64,000 nucleotides of DNA from Poriferisodalis sp965208555. GTDB lineage: Bacteria > Actinomycetota > Acidimicrobiia > Acidimicrobiales > Poriferisodalaceae. Shown here piece by piece: positions 9,641 to 18,909 of the stretch. The translations under genes were made by a program, and so were the position numbers. Every line of letters starts with the position of its first letter. Positions within the stretch are counted from its first letter, which is position 1. The DNA is taken from NCBI RefSeq assembly GCF_965208555.1, contig NZ_OZ242342.1, forward strand, positions 2,852,001-2,916,000, given 5' to 3'. Under the pieces are notes generated by a model. That model was given only the letters and a program-made list of their open reading frames with translations. It searched no databases and was not told where the DNA came from.

Positions 9641-10564
9641 CTAGAAGGGCAGCCTCAGGCCGGGGCGGGGCCACTCGCCGACGGCGAGGCGGCCGGTGCC
9701 CGACAGGGTGACATACGCCGTGCGCATGTCGTCGCCGCCGAAGCAGATGTTGGTGGTGGCCGAGTCGTCGGTGGGAGCGAACTCCAGCTCCTCGCCGTCG
9801 CGGGTGAACGTGCTGATGCCCCCAGTGAGAATGGTGGCCACGCTCACGTTGCCCTCGGCGTCCATCGCCAGCGAGTCGAAGTACTTGCGGCCGGCCGGCC
9901 GGGCCAGGAACCAGCCCCGGGCCGGCACCCCGGCGGCCACCTTGCCGGGCGCTTCGAGGTCGAAAGCAAACATGGCGCCCTGGAACGTCTCAGCCACGTA
10001 CACCCGGTCTTCCTCCGGCGAGATGCCGACGCCGTTCGGCCCGTCCATCGGGAAGGCGATCTCTTCGATGTGGCTGCCGTCGGCTTTGGCGTAGTAGAGG
10101 CCGCCGCGGTCCCGGTCCCGGGTGCGGGTCTTGCCATGATCGGTGAACCAGAAGCCGCCGGTGGAGTCGAACATGATGTCGTTCGGTCCCTTGAGCGACA
10201 CGCCGTTCACATCGGCGTACAAGATGTCCACCTCGCCTGTCTCGAGGTCGATGCGCTCGATGCGGCCGGTGGTGTAGTCGGATGCCACCTCGCCGGGAAC
10301 GGTGCGTCCCCGCACGGTGATCCACTCGAAGCCGCCGTTGTTGCACACGTACAGCGCCCCGTCGGGGCCCAGAGCGGCGCCGTTCGGCCCGCCGCCCGGG
10401 GTGGCCAAGATGTCCTTGCGGCCGTCGCTCACGTCGACGCGGGTGATGGTGCCCCGCCCGATCTCGACGACGGCGACCGAACCGTCAGGCAGCACCACCG
10501 GGCCCTCGGGGAAAATCAGACCGTCGGTGATGGTCTCGAAGTGATCAGGTCCGAAAAAGCTCAT
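9641..10564 (-). CDS. SMP-30/gluconolactonase-family protein
   Basis: This is a six-bladed beta-propeller of the SMP-30/gluconolactonase/LRE family, typically a metal-dependent sugar lactone hydrolase. Recognisable segments are LIFPEGPVVLPDGS near the N-terminus, NGAALGPDGALYVCNNGG, KGPNDIMFDSTGGFWFTDHG (metal-binding Asn/Asp region) and MDGPNGVGISPEEDRVYVAE. The ATG at 10564 (MSFFGP) is preferred; a start 15 residues upstream adds only a low-complexity extension. The protein is about 307 residues. It could act on lactones from the sugar oxidations encoded nearby, but it is on the opposite strand and not obviously in the same unit. Confidence 0.82.
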   Translation of the reverse strand: MSFFGPDHFETITDGLIFPEGPVVLPDGSVAVVEIGRGTITRVDVSDGRKDILATPGGGPNGAALGPDGALYVCNNGGFEWITVRGRTVPGEVASDYTTGRIERIDLETGEVDILYADVNGVSLKGPNDIMFDSTGGFWFTDHGKTRTRDRDRGGLYYAKADGSHIEEIAFPMDGPNGVGISPEEDRVYVAETFQGAMFAFDLEAPGKVAAGVPARGWFLARPAGRKYFDSLAMDAEGNVSVATILTGGISTFTRDGEELEFAPTDDSATTNICFGGDDMRTAYVTLSGTGRLAVGEWPRPGLRLPF

Positions 10565-10625
10565 GGCCGCCGACGCTACTGCGCGGCCGTGCTCGCCTTC
10601 CTGCCTCACCAGTGCGGCAGGGCTG

Positions 10626-11609
10626 TCAGCTCAGCGCGTCGCGCCAGGGGGCGGCGTCGATGCCGGGGTAGCGGCGCTCGAGGGCGTCCACCAGCTCAGC
10701 GGTCCAGTAGGGGTGACCGGGGAGTGGGGCACCGAACAGCGCCAGCTCGTCGGGTGTGCAGGTCGCAGCGAATGACGACCACGGCCGGGCCGTCGAGACT
10801 GGCTGCACGTTGTCGTAGCCGATCCAGTCGGCGCCGCCGGGCTTGAACGAGGCGCTCATGAGGAACCGGCTGCCGCCCGGCCGGGTCAGGTTGACACCGC
10901 GGTGCCACACGTCGGGCCGGTACGCCAGGTAGCTGCCGCGCCTTCCGGCAGCCGAGATCCGCTCGCCGTCGGGCGGCCCCTCATAGGGCAGCGTGGGATC
11001 GCCTGGGCCGCCGGCGATCTCGGTCGGCGCCACATCGTCCTCGACGTCGCTGAGATACAGGAATCCCTCCAGGTTCCACCAGCCGGGCTCGAGGCGGTCG
11101 GGCACCACGTTGTGGTTGCGGTCCTGGTGGAAGGGCTGCTCGTAGTTGGTGACGCCGGTGTACTTGCCCCAGATGCGGGCCTGGTAGATGCGTATGTCGG
11201 CCGTTCCCATCGCCCGGCGGGCGAAGCCGATGACGCTGGGGTGAACCTGCAGCCGGTTCAGCCGTGGCGACTTGTACGGGAACAGGATGTGCCCCAGAAA
11301 CTGCTTCGAGCGGAACGCGGGACCCTCGTCGTCGGCCTTGGGGAATCTGTGTCCTTGATTGAAGCTGGTGCCGACAAACCGCTCGCGATGAGCCGGGTCG
11401 CCGCCGTGGAACTCCTCGGGACGCGGGTAGAGATCCCAGAGCTCTTCGACCGCATGGTCGATGTCGGCGGTCGGAACCAGCCCGTCCACCAGCACCCAGC
11501 CGTGCTCCTGCCAGTGCTCGACCGCCGCATCGAGGTCGGCAACGCCGGCGCTCGTGGCGTCGGCGTCGGTGCAGTCGCTGGCGCTCGTGGCGCCGCCGGA
11601 GGCGTTCAC
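10626..11609 (-). CDS. Phytanoyl-CoA dioxygenase (PhyH)-family protein
   Basis: This is an Fe(II)/2-oxoglutarate-dependent oxygenase of the PhyH family. The iron-binding HxD is seen in QPFHQDRNH (about residue 160) and the distal His in DVWHRGVNLTRPGG (about residue 240). The GTG at 11609 is chosen because it lies 4 bp after the preceding SDR stop, with GGAGCC upstream. The longer open frame back to 11756 lies inside the SDR gene and reads as low-complexity Ser/Arg/Cys. The protein is about 327 residues. Co-transcription with the SDR suggests sequential hydroxylation and oxidation of one substrate, whose identity is unknown. Confidence 0.82.
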   Translation of the reverse strand: MNASGGATSASDCTDADATSAGVADLDAAVEHWQEHGWVLVDGLVPTADIDHAVEELWDLYPRPEEFHGGDPAHRERFVGTSFNQGHRFPKADDEGPAFRSKQFLGHILFPYKSPRLNRLQVHPSVIGFARRAMGTADIRIYQARIWGKYTGVTNYEQPFHQDRNHNVVPDRLEPGWWNLEGFLYLSDVEDDVAPTEIAGGPGDPTLPYEGPPDGERISAAGRRGSYLAYRPDVWHRGVNLTRPGGSRFLMSASFKPGGADWIGYDNVQPVSTARPWSSFAATCTPDELALFGAPLPGHPYWTAELVDALERRYPGIDAAPWRDALS

Positions 11610-11613
11610 AACG

Positions 11614-12411
11614 TCAGTCGGCTCCCTGTGCGTCGTCCACGGTGATGCAGGTGCCCGACACGAAGTCCGACAGCGGCGACACGAGGTACAGCAGCGTCGA
11701 GTCGAGCTGTGAGGGCTTGCCGAGGCGGCGGCGGGGGAACATCTGGGTGAAGTCACCCATGCGCTCGAGCATTCCGTCCATCATCTCGCTCTCGAAAGCC
11801 CCCGGGGCGATGGTGTTGACGTTGATGTGGTAGCGGGCGAACTCCTGGGCTAGCACCTCGCTCATCCGCACGACAGAGCTCTTGGTGATGGCATACATCG
11901 AGGTGCCCAGCGGTGCCCTGAACGCGGCTCCGGAGGAGATGTTGACGATCCGGCCGGGCAGCTCGGCGGCGATCAGGCGGCGTGCGACCTCGCATGACAG
12001 GTGGAATAGCGACGTGAGATTGGTGGCGATCATCTCGTCGACGAAGGCCGGGTCCATCTTGAGTGCCAGGCGGGCGTCGGGCTTGCCGGCGTTGTTCACC
12101 AGGATCTGCACGGTCCCGAGTTGGGATTCGGCGGTGGCGACGGCCTCGAACAGCGCTTCGGTGTCGGTCACGTCGAGTGGGATGGGCAGCACGGTGGCGC
12201 CGTCAGATTCGAGCTCGGCGGCCAGCGCATTCAGCCGCTCCACGCGCCGCCCGCAGATGGCCACGCTGGCCCCGCACGCAGCCAGCACGGTGGCGAAACG
12301 GCGGCCCAAGCCCGATGTGGTGCCGGTCACGAATGCCGTCTGCCCACTGAGGTCCGATGACCACTGGGGCGGCAGGCTGACCTCGGCTCCGGCGCTGCTG
12401 TCGTCGTTCAT
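11614..12411 (-). CDS. Short-chain dehydrogenase/reductase
   Basis: This is a classical SDR of 265 residues. The cofactor motif is TGTTSGLG (about residue 30), the NNAG stabilising motif follows, and the active site has Ser in NISSGAAF and Tyr/Lys in YAITK. The ATG at 12411 has a strong GGAGGGAG ribosome-binding site. The gene is followed after 4 bp by the PhyH dioxygenase, so the two form a bicistron. The substrate cannot be read from the sequence. Confidence 0.88.
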   Translation of the reverse strand: MNDDSSAGAEVSLPPQWSSDLSGQTAFVTGTTSGLGRRFATVLAACGASVAICGRRVERLNALAAELESDGATVLPIPLDVTDTEALFEAVATAESQLGTVQILVNNAGKPDARLALKMDPAFVDEMIATNLTSLFHLSCEVARRLIAAELPGRIVNISSGAAFRAPLGTSMYAITKSSVVRMSEVLAQEFARYHINVNTIAPGAFESEMMDGMLERMGDFTQMFPRRRLGKPSQLDSTLLYLVSPLSDFVSGTCITVDDAQGAD

Positions 12412-12476
12412 GGTTTCTCCCTCCGCCCGAGCGGGGCGTTCTCAGGCTGGCAGGGTATTGCCCCGCCCGATCGTCG

Positions 12477-12482
12477 TAGCCT
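12477..12482 (+). promoter_or_regulatory. Leaderless-type -10 element of the EamA transporter gene
   Basis: TAGCCT lies 7 nt before the GTG start at 12490. No Shine-Dalgarno sequence is present in that gap. Transcription would begin at or very near the start codon. Confidence 0.5.
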
Positions 12483-12489
12483 CGCTCTA

Positions 12490-13593
12490 GTGAGGGGTGC
12501 GGGCCAGCCGGCTGCGGCGAGCGACAGCGGACCGGCCGTGCCGTCCGGCGCCGTCTTTCATGTCGCCCCGGCCATCGACCGGGCGGGCGGCGTCGAAGCG
12601 CCGCTCAACGGCGCTGCGGGGGTTGTGGGGCGCGCACCGGCCAAAGGCTCGACGGCGAGCTCCGCAACGGGCGCCACAACGGTGCGGACCGCCGGCGGTG
12701 CCCTGCCGCTGCTGGTCATGGGCCTCGTGGTCGTCTCGTGGGGTCTCGGGCCGCCGATCTCCAAGCTGCTCACTGCGCCGGCAATGGTGAGCGCCTTCAT
12801 CCGATTCGGCATGTCCACGCCGTTCCTGCTCTTGGTGCTGGCGCTGCGAGGTCGCTGGCTGTCGCGGCGGGTGTTCACCCAGACGGCGCTGCCGGGCCTG
12901 TCCTTCGGCATCAACATGGTCTTTGTCTTCGCTGCGGTGCAGGAAGTCACGATCTCGGTGATGTCGGTGATGATGGCCTTGCAGCCGGCCATGCTGCTGG
13001 CGCTCGTGGGTCCGATCTTCGGCGACCGGGTGAGCGTTCGCCAGATCGTCTTCACGCTGATCGGAGTGGCGGGCGCTGTAGGCGTGATCATGGGTGCTGG
13101 CGGCGAGTTCCGTGCAAGCGGGTTCGGGCTGTTCCTCACCGCAATGTCGGTGCTCACCTTTACCGTCTATTTCGTCCTGACCCGGATGGCCAGAGCGGCG
13201 ACCGATGTGGATCCGATCGAGTGGATGGCAGGAATCAACTTCTGGTCGTTCGTGGCGGCCATCCCGCCGACGCTGCTGATGGTGACGCCGAGGCAGTTCT
13301 TCGAGTTCGGCGGGCTGGATTGGCTGTGGATTGTGATCGTGGCCTTCGTCACCGGGGTGTTCGGCCATGTGCTGATGACTTGGTGCCACGGTCACATCGA
13401 GGTGGCCCGATCCTCGCTGTACGTCCTCGCAATGCACATCGTGGCGGTGGGAACTGCGTGGCTTATCCATGCTGAGCCGGTCACGCCCATGCAGTTCCTG
13501 GGCGGTGCCGTCGTGCTGTTCTCGGTGGCGATGGTGATTCGCACGCCGGCCGGTGCCGGGCGCGCACCAGAGCCGGCGAGTGGGGCTCGCTGA
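12490..13593 (+). CDS. EamA/DMT-superfamily transporter
   Basis: This is an inner-membrane transporter of the drug/metabolite family. About ten hydrophobic helices occupy residues 75-355, arranged as two EamA repeats. Landmarks are VVSWGLGPPISK in the first helix and ALQPAMLLALVGPIFGDRVS, the conserved helix-turn-glycine region at the end of repeat one. The first about 70 residues are Ala/Gly-rich and not family-like, so a later start is possible. However, a -10-like hexamer sits 7 nt before this GTG. It is divergent from the SDR. The substrate is unknown. Confidence 0.82.
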   Translation: MRGAGQPAAASDSGPAVPSGAVFHVAPAIDRAGGVEAPLNGAAGVVGRAPAKGSTASSATGATTVRTAGGALPLLVMGLVVVSWGLGPPISKLLTAPAMVSAFIRFGMSTPFLLLVLALRGRWLSRRVFTQTALPGLSFGINMVFVFAAVQEVTISVMSVMMALQPAMLLALVGPIFGDRVSVRQIVFTLIGVAGAVGVIMGAGGEFRASGFGLFLTAMSVLTFTVYFVLTRMARAATDVDPIEWMAGINFWSFVAAIPPTLLMVTPRQFFEFGGLDWLWIVIVAFVTGVFGHVLMTWCHGHIEVARSSLYVLAMHIVAVGTAWLIHAEPVTPMQFLGGAVVLFSVAMVIRTPAGAGRAPEPASGAR

Positions 13594-13695
13594 AGTCGTC
13601 TATCCGCCCTGCGGGCGCCCGAGGCCGGCCGTCGCTGTCACAGCGCTTCGGTACGCTCAGCGCACACTGGGAACTGACGAGCGAGGAGTATCGAG

Positions 13696-14526
13696 ATGGG
13701 TCGATTCGCCAACACTTGGCGGCTGACGAAGACCTCGTGGTCGCTGCTGAAGCAGGACCGCGAGCTGCTGTGGCTGCCGGTCCTCAGCATGCTGACGATC
13801 CTCGCCATCGTGGCTGCGGCGGCCGTGGTCGGCTTCGTGACCGGCAGCTTCGACGCCGATGGGGGTACCGAGGGCCTCGGCGGCAGCGCAGCGGTGCTCG
13901 GGCTTGTGTTCGCGTTCGTGGTAACAGCATCGGTGATCTTCTTCGAGGGTGCGCTGGTAGCCGGAGCACACGAGCGCATGACCGGCGGCGACCCCACCGT
14001 GCGCAGTGCTATGAGCAAGGCTGCGACGCGGCTGCCCAGCCTGCTCGGCTGGGCGCTGATCACCATGACGGTCGGCCTGCTGCTGCGCTTCCTGCGGGAG
14101 CGCATGGGCTGGCTGGGCCAGATGCTCACGTTCCTCGCAGAAGCCGCGTGGGGCGTCGCCACCTACCTCGTGGTGCCAGCCATCATCATCGACGACTACC
14201 GGTCATTCGCCGGTGTCAAGCAGTCCATGTCCTTGGTGCGGCGCACATGGGGCGAGAATCTGATCTCTCAAGCCGGGTTCGGGTTGCTCAGCTTTGTGTT
14301 GTCGCTGCCGATCGTCATTGTTGCCGTCCTGATCGCCACCCTGGTGCCTGGCGTGGGCACCGTCATCGGCATCGTGGTGGGCGTGGCAGGCGTGCTCGCC
14401 GTCACCGTGGTCGTCAGTGCCTTGGGGCTCTACTTCAAGACAGCGCTCTATGAGTACGCGACCGACGGTGTGGCGCACGGCGGCTACGACGTGAACCAGA
14501 TGCGCGACTCGTTCCGCACCAAGTAG
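13696..14526 (+). CDS. DUF6159-family membrane protein
   Basis: This is a 276-residue membrane protein with an N-terminal WRLTKTSWSLLKQDRELLWLP-type pattern (positively charged, then the first helix) typical of the DUF6159 family. About six helices follow: two near residues 32-55 and 65-90, one pair around 115-160 and one pair around 190-245. GAGGAG precedes the ATG at 13696. Function in this family is not established. The gene stands alone between the EamA transporter and the LRR gene. Confidence 0.8.
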   Translation: MGRFANTWRLTKTSWSLLKQDRELLWLPVLSMLTILAIVAAAAVVGFVTGSFDADGGTEGLGGSAAVLGLVFAFVVTASVIFFEGALVAGAHERMTGGDPTVRSAMSKAATRLPSLLGWALITMTVGLLLRFLRERMGWLGQMLTFLAEAAWGVATYLVVPAIIIDDYRSFAGVKQSMSLVRRTWGENLISQAGFGLLSFVLSLPIVIVAVLIATLVPGVGTVIGIVVGVAGVLAVTVVVSALGLYFKTALYEYATDGVAHGGYDVNQMRDSFRTK

Positions 14527-14724
14527 CCACGTCGAGCGGCACCGCTGGGCGGGAGTCCGCGCCGAACTCGACAGCCAGCAGCTGAGATTCAGTGCCCCCG
14601 AGCTTGGTGAACGAGGCGGTGTCCATCTCATCGGCGATCCCGACCCCGGACGGGATATGAGCATTCGCTCACGTGCGAGCTGACGATGGCTCTTTTCAGC
14701 ATGTAACAGCTGAGGTCGTGTGGC

Positions 14725-17700
14725 ATGCTGGGGCTTCAGCCACCCCTCGAGGAGACTGCTCATGCGCTCACGCCCGGTTCAGCGGATTCACCGCTGCGCG
14801 TCTTCGACCCCCCCCCCCCCCCTGATCGGTCGACGAGACCCTCGCTCGCACTGATCCGCAGGGCGGGGTCGGCGCTTGTCGCAGCGCTGACTGGCCTCGC
14901 GGCGCTGCCGCTGGCGGCCTCGCCGGCACAGGCGCAAAGCACCCGTCCCGAGGTGGCATCGGTGGCGGTCACTTCCGATGCCGGCGGCGATGACACCTAC
15001 GCATTGGGCGAGACAATCCATGTGACAGTGACCTTCAGCGAAGCAGTCAGGGTGGCTGGCCCGGTGCGGCTGAAGATCGACATGGATCCCGCGGCGTGGG
15101 GCGAGAAGTGGGCGTTCTATGGGAGCGGCAGCGGCACAGCGGAGATCACCTTCACCCACACGGTGGTGGAGCCCAACTTCTCCTCCCAAGGCATCGCCGT
15201 GCTCGCTGACAGCCTGGAACTCAACAACGGCGAGGTCCTCTCGCAGTCGTCGCTGGCTGGCGCGGTGCTGTCACACGCAGGGCTCGGTCATGACGCGGCC
15301 CACAAGGTGGACTGGCGGCTGTCGCCGCAGGCGCCGTCGGTGACCGGTGTGGCGATTTCCTCGGATGCGGGCGCTGACGCCACGTATGCATTGGACGAGT
15401 CGATCCGGGTATCGATGTTCTTCAGCGAGGCGGTCACGGTGACTGGCGCGCCGCGGCTGGAAATCGACATGGATCCGGCTGCGTGGGGCGAGAAATGGGC
15501 GGTCTATGAGAACGGCAGCGGCAGCACGGAGATCACGTTCACCCACACGGTGGTGGAGCCCAACTTCTCCTCCCGGGGCATCGCCGTGCTCGCTGACACT
15601 CTCGAACTCAACAACGGCACCATCCGCTCAGCCGCATCGCAGACCGACGCCGACCTGACGCATACAGGCCTCAGCCACGACCCCAATCACAAGGTCGACT
15701 GGCAGCTAGCGGGCAACCAGGCCCCGGTGGTGGTCGACACCCAGAGCTTCTCCCAACCCTGGTTGGCCGAGCAGCACGACGCGCCCTATGCAGCGATGCC
15801 CACCACAGCGCCGTCGCTGAGTAACCCCCAGACTCACTGGGGGTGGAACAACGCCCCCCTAGGAGTATTGGTCAGCAAGCCGTTCCACGGCGTGTTCTCC
15901 GACCCTGACGGCGACAAGCTGACCTACACCGCCTCCATTACCGGCGGCGACAGCCAGATGGCTGAGTTGTTCGAGCTCACCGTCGACGAAGAGCGTCGAC
16001 GAGCCCACCCCGATCCCCGCTGGCAGACAGGGCTATTTGACCGCGTGTGGTTCCGGGCCCAGCCCGACACGAGTGAGGTCTGGAAAGCCGCCGCGACGCT
16101 TGCGGACCCGCTGATCACCACCGTGACCCTGACCGCGACTGACCCGGGCGGGCTTTCGGCCTCGGTGTATGGGTACTTCGTCACCGACTGGGATAGCCAA
16201 CCGGTCTTGAAGAGTGCCGTCGCAAGCCCGCAGGCCATCGAGTTGACGTTCGACCAAGCGGTGAAGGGCACCCCTGCGGCGGATCAGTTCTCGGTCAACG
16301 CCGTCAGCGGCGGTGACGACGGTCCTCAGGCGGCCGCGATGTCCGAGACTGCCGCAACCGTCAGCGGCGTGTCGGTCAGCGGAGCGGTGGTCACGCTGGA
16401 GATGGCATCAGAACTCAGGCTTGGACAAGCCCTCACTGTCGACTACGCCCACCGGGCCGACGCGTCGCTGCAGCGGGCCAGCGGCGGCGACCACCTGCCC
16501 AGCTTCACCGGTCGCGCGGTCACGGTGTCCCTGCCCGAACTCTCGGTCTCGGTGTGCGACCGCACGCCGACGGTGCGTGACATCTTGGTGGAAAAGGTCG
16601 GCGGCGACAAAGAGTGCGGTGAGATTTCCGCAGAAGATTTGTCCAACGTGAGATCCATCAGCATCAGCGGAGCTGGTGGAGCAGTGGCGACCATGAACTT
16701 GAAGTCCGGTGATTTCGAGGGCTTGTCAAGACTGGTGCGGCTGAACCTGAGTGTGCCCAGCCCGAGTCACCCCGGGTACATCGGTAAGAGCTATGGGTTG
16801 GCTTCACTGCCGGCAGGCATCTTCGACGACCTGTCCAGTCTGCGGGAACTGGATCTCAGCGGTAACTATCGCATTTCCGCACTGCCCGAGGGCATCTTTG
16901 ACCGTCTGCAGAACCTGCGCAAGCTGGACTTGGAACTCGAGAACCTGTCTACCTTGCCCGCTGGCGCTTTCGACAGTTTGACCAACCTGGAGAAGCTGGA
17001 CCTATCCGCCAATGCTCGAAACTGGTTCTCTAGGGGCCGTGGGCTGACTGCACTGCCGTCGGGCATATTCGATGGCCTTACCAGCCTGACAAGTCTGGAG
17101 TTGCACGACAACAGCCTGACCGAACTCAGCGAAGATGTGTTCAGCGGGTTGTCCAACTTGGAAGTATTGGATTTGGACGGCAACCTCCTCACCGATCTGC
17201 CCGAGGATGTGTTCGACGGCCTGACACAGCTGCAGCGCCTCGAGCTAGGTCTCAACGGTCTGGTGGCACTGCCCGAGGACGTGTTCGACGGTCTGTCCAG
17301 CTTGCAGGTTCTGTACTTGAGTGAACAACGATCCAATGATGGGTTCACAGTTGGGGACAATCGTTCCTTGACCACATTGCCAGCAGATGTCTTTGACGGC
17401 TTGTCAAGCTTGAAGAAGCTGGAGCTGTTCGGCAACGGCTTGACCGCATTGCCGGAGGAGGTCTTCGACGGGCTGTCCAGCCTGGAAGAACTCGACCTGC
17501 ACGAGAACAGATTCACCACACTGCCCGAAGCCGTATTCGAAGGCTTGGCCAACCTGCGATTCTTGGAGCTGTGGGTGTACCCGTCGTGGTCCACCTGCAG
17601 CTTGGATGCCCGGCTGAGAGCAATGCGAGCGGGCATCGTCCGCAGGCTGCCCGAGCTTGAAGAGCGGTTGCCCGATCTGGAAGAGCCGTTGCACCCTGGC

Positions 17701-18864
17701 TTGACGGCATTGCCAGCGGACATCTTCGACGGGCTGTCCAACCTGGAAGAGCTCAGCCTGAAAGGCAACCGCATGACCACGTTGCCGGCGGACGTGTTCG
17801 ACGGGCTTACCAGCCTTCACGCGCTGGACCTGTCTCACAATTGCGTCTTGACCAACGTGCCCGAAGGCACGTTCGCCGGCTTGTCCAGCCTCGTACGTCT
17901 CCTGCTGGGCGACACTCCCGTGTCGCCCCTGCTGGCCGTCACTGAGATCAGCAACAAGTCGAGCGTTCGCGAGCTCAACCTCTCCAAGCAACATCGCTTC
18001 GCGCACGGGTACAGCCTGACCGAACTGCCGCCGGACACGTTCAGTGGCTATACCAATCTGGAAAAGCTCAACCTGTCCGGACACAGCTTGATCGCGCTGC
18101 CCGTCGACGTGTTCAACGGTCTCTCGAACCTGCAAGAGCTGAGACTGGAGGGCAACGACCTCACGGACCTGCCCGAGGATCTGTTCGCCGGCTTGTCCAG
18201 ACTTGAGGAATTGCGCATCAGCGGCAATGAGCTGACTGAGTTACCCGAGGATCTGTTCGCCGGATTGTCCAGGCTTGAGAAGCTGCGCATAGGCAGCAAT
18301 GAGCTGACTGAGTTGCCCGAAGATCTGTTCGAGGGACTCTCCAGCTTGTATTCGCTGGGAATGAGCTACAACAGCCTGACAGCGCTGCCCGAGGACTTGT
18401 TCGACGGCTTGTCCAAGTTGTATTCGCTCGATGTACACGGCAATGAACTGGCTGAGTTGCCCGAGGATCTGTTCGACGGACTGTCGTACCTGCGCGAGCT
18501 GGACCTGAGCCACAACAGTTTGACGGAGCTGCCCGAAGACCTGTTCGACGGCATGGCCTGGACCGACGGGAAGATCTGGTTGAACTGGCTGAAGCTGGAC
18601 CACAACAGCCTGACCGAGCTGCCCGAGGATCTGTTCGCCGGCATGATCGGACTGGCCACTCTTAAGTTGCGAGGGAACGACCTCACGGACCTACCTGAGG
18701 GCGCATTCGCTGATTTGATCAACCTCGGCCAGCTCGATCTACGAGACAACAAACTCACCTCGGCGTCGGAGGAGATGTTCAACAGCCTTCCCAAGCTGCG
18801 GTGGCTGTACCTGGCCGGCAATCCCGGGCATCCGTTTGGCCTGACTCTCAGAGAGGGCACTTAG
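14725..18864 (+). CDS. Large secreted leucine-rich-repeat protein with a poly-C tract in the 5' coding region
   Basis: This is a predicted exported surface protein of 1379 residues. A signal-like segment with RR followed by a hydrophobic Ala/Leu core ends at SPAQA near residue 70. Two near-identical about 125-residue beta-type modules follow (residues 75-199 and 204-328). Next come an Ig/cadherin-like stretch with FSDPDGDKLTYTA, a SwmB-like module around 500-605 (IELTFDQAVKG, LRLGQALTVDY), and about two dozen LRRs of the LxxLxLxxNxLTxLPxDxFDGL type from about 640 to the end. No membrane anchor or sortase motif is visible. A run of 15 C lies at codons 28-33. A second ATG (14762) with GAGGAG before it is out of frame with the LRR frame unless the tract changes by +1 or -2. 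Binding or adhesion is the likely role. Confidence 0.85.
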   Translation: MLGLQPPLEETAHALTPGSADSPLRVFDPPPPPDRSTRPSLALIRRAGSALVAALTGLAALPLAASPAQAQSTRPEVASVAVTSDAGGDDTYALGETIHVTVTFSEAVRVAGPVRLKIDMDPAAWGEKWAFYGSGSGTAEITFTHTVVEPNFSSQGIAVLADSLELNNGEVLSQSSLAGAVLSHAGLGHDAAHKVDWRLSPQAPSVTGVAISSDAGADATYALDESIRVSMFFSEAVTVTGAPRLEIDMDPAAWGEKWAVYENGSGSTEITFTHTVVEPNFSSRGIAVLADTLELNNGTIRSAASQTDADLTHTGLSHDPNHKVDWQLAGNQAPVVVDTQSFSQPWLAEQHDAPYAAMPTTAPSLSNPQTHWGWNNAPLGVLVSKPFHGVFSDPDGDKLTYTASITGGDSQMAELFELTVDEERRRAHPDPRWQTGLFDRVWFRAQPDTSEVWKAAATLADPLITTVTLTATDPGGLSASVYGYFVTDWDSQPVLKSAVASPQAIELTFDQAVKGTPAADQFSVNAVSGGDDGPQAAAMSETAATVSGVSVSGAVVTLEMASELRLGQALTVDYAHRADASLQRASGGDHLPSFTGRAVTVSLPELSVSVCDRTPTVRDILVEKVGGDKECGEISAEDLSNVRSISISGAGGAVATMNLKSGDFEGLSRLVRLNLSVPSPSHPGYIGKSYGLASLPAGIFDDLSSLRELDLSGNYRISALPEGIFDRLQNLRKLDLELENLSTLPAGAFDSLTNLEKLDLSANARNWFSRGRGLTALPSGIFDGLTSLTSLELHDNSLTELSEDVFSGLSNLEVLDLDGNLLTDLPEDVFDGLTQLQRLELGLNGLVALPEDVFDGLSSLQVLYLSEQRSNDGFTVGDNRSLTTLPADVFDGLSSLKKLELFGNGLTALPEEVFDGLSSLEELDLHENRFTTLPEAVFEGLANLRFLELWVYPSWSTCSLDARLRAMRAGIVRRLPELEERLPDLEEPLHPGLTALPADIFDGLSNLEELSLKGNRMTTLPADVFDGLTSLHALDLSHNCVLTNVPEGTFAGLSSLVRLLLGDTPVSPLLAVTEISNKSSVRELNLSKQHRFAHGYSLTELPPDTFSGYTNLEKLNLSGHSLIALPVDVFNGLSNLQELRLEGNDLTDLPEDLFAGLSRLEELRISGNELTELPEDLFAGLSRLEKLRIGSNELTELPEDLFEGLSSLYSLGMSYNSLTALPEDLFDGLSKLYSLDVHGNELAELPEDLFDGLSYLRELDLSHNSLTELPEDLFDGMAWTDGKIWLNWLKLDHNSLTELPEDLFAGMIGLATLKLRGNDLTDLPEGAFADLINLGQLDLRDNKLTSASEEMFNSLPKLRWLYLAGNPGHPFGLTLREGT
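14808..14822 (+). repeat. Homopolymeric tract of 15 C inside the LRR coding region
   Basis: Fifteen consecutive cytosines lie between the start codon(s) and the signal-peptide core of the LRR gene. Such tracts are prone to slipped-strand mispairing. The tract encodes prolines in the current frame. It is the longest mononucleotide run noticed in the window. Sequencing or assembly miscounting is the alternative explanation for its exact length. Confidence 0.95.
14947..15708 (+). repeat. Tandem duplication of an about 125-residue beta module in the LRR protein
   Basis: Unit one spans 14947-15321 and unit two 15334-15708. Both carry the pattern SDAG..TYAL.E.I.V, then FSEAV, IDMDPAAWGEKWA, EITFTHTVVEPNFSS, GIAVLAD.LELNNG and HKVDW. 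The near identity at DNA level, for example around IDMDPAAWGEKW, indicates a fairly recent in-gene duplication and a site where recombination could change copy number. Confidence 0.85.
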
Positions 18865-18909
18865 CTCGACCCCTGAGTCGCCCGCAAGCGCTGTGGGAGA
18901 AGCGACAGG

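Noticed and set aside
12487..13470. Open frame of 327 codons opposite the EamA transporter gene
   Set aside because: Product rich in His, Arg and Gln with no motif; the plus strand encodes a clear membrane transporter.
14435..14626. Minus-strand open frame with start MDTASFTKLGG in the gap before the LRR gene
   Set aside because: The first about 35 residues look protein-like, but the rest is Arg/Ser low complexity and it overlaps the DUF6159 gene; at best a gene remnant.
17041..18800. CRISPR-like or tandem DNA repeats
   Set aside because: The periodicity comes from the LRR coding sequence (about 72 bp, degenerate), not from identical repeats with spacers; no CRISPR array was seen anywhere.
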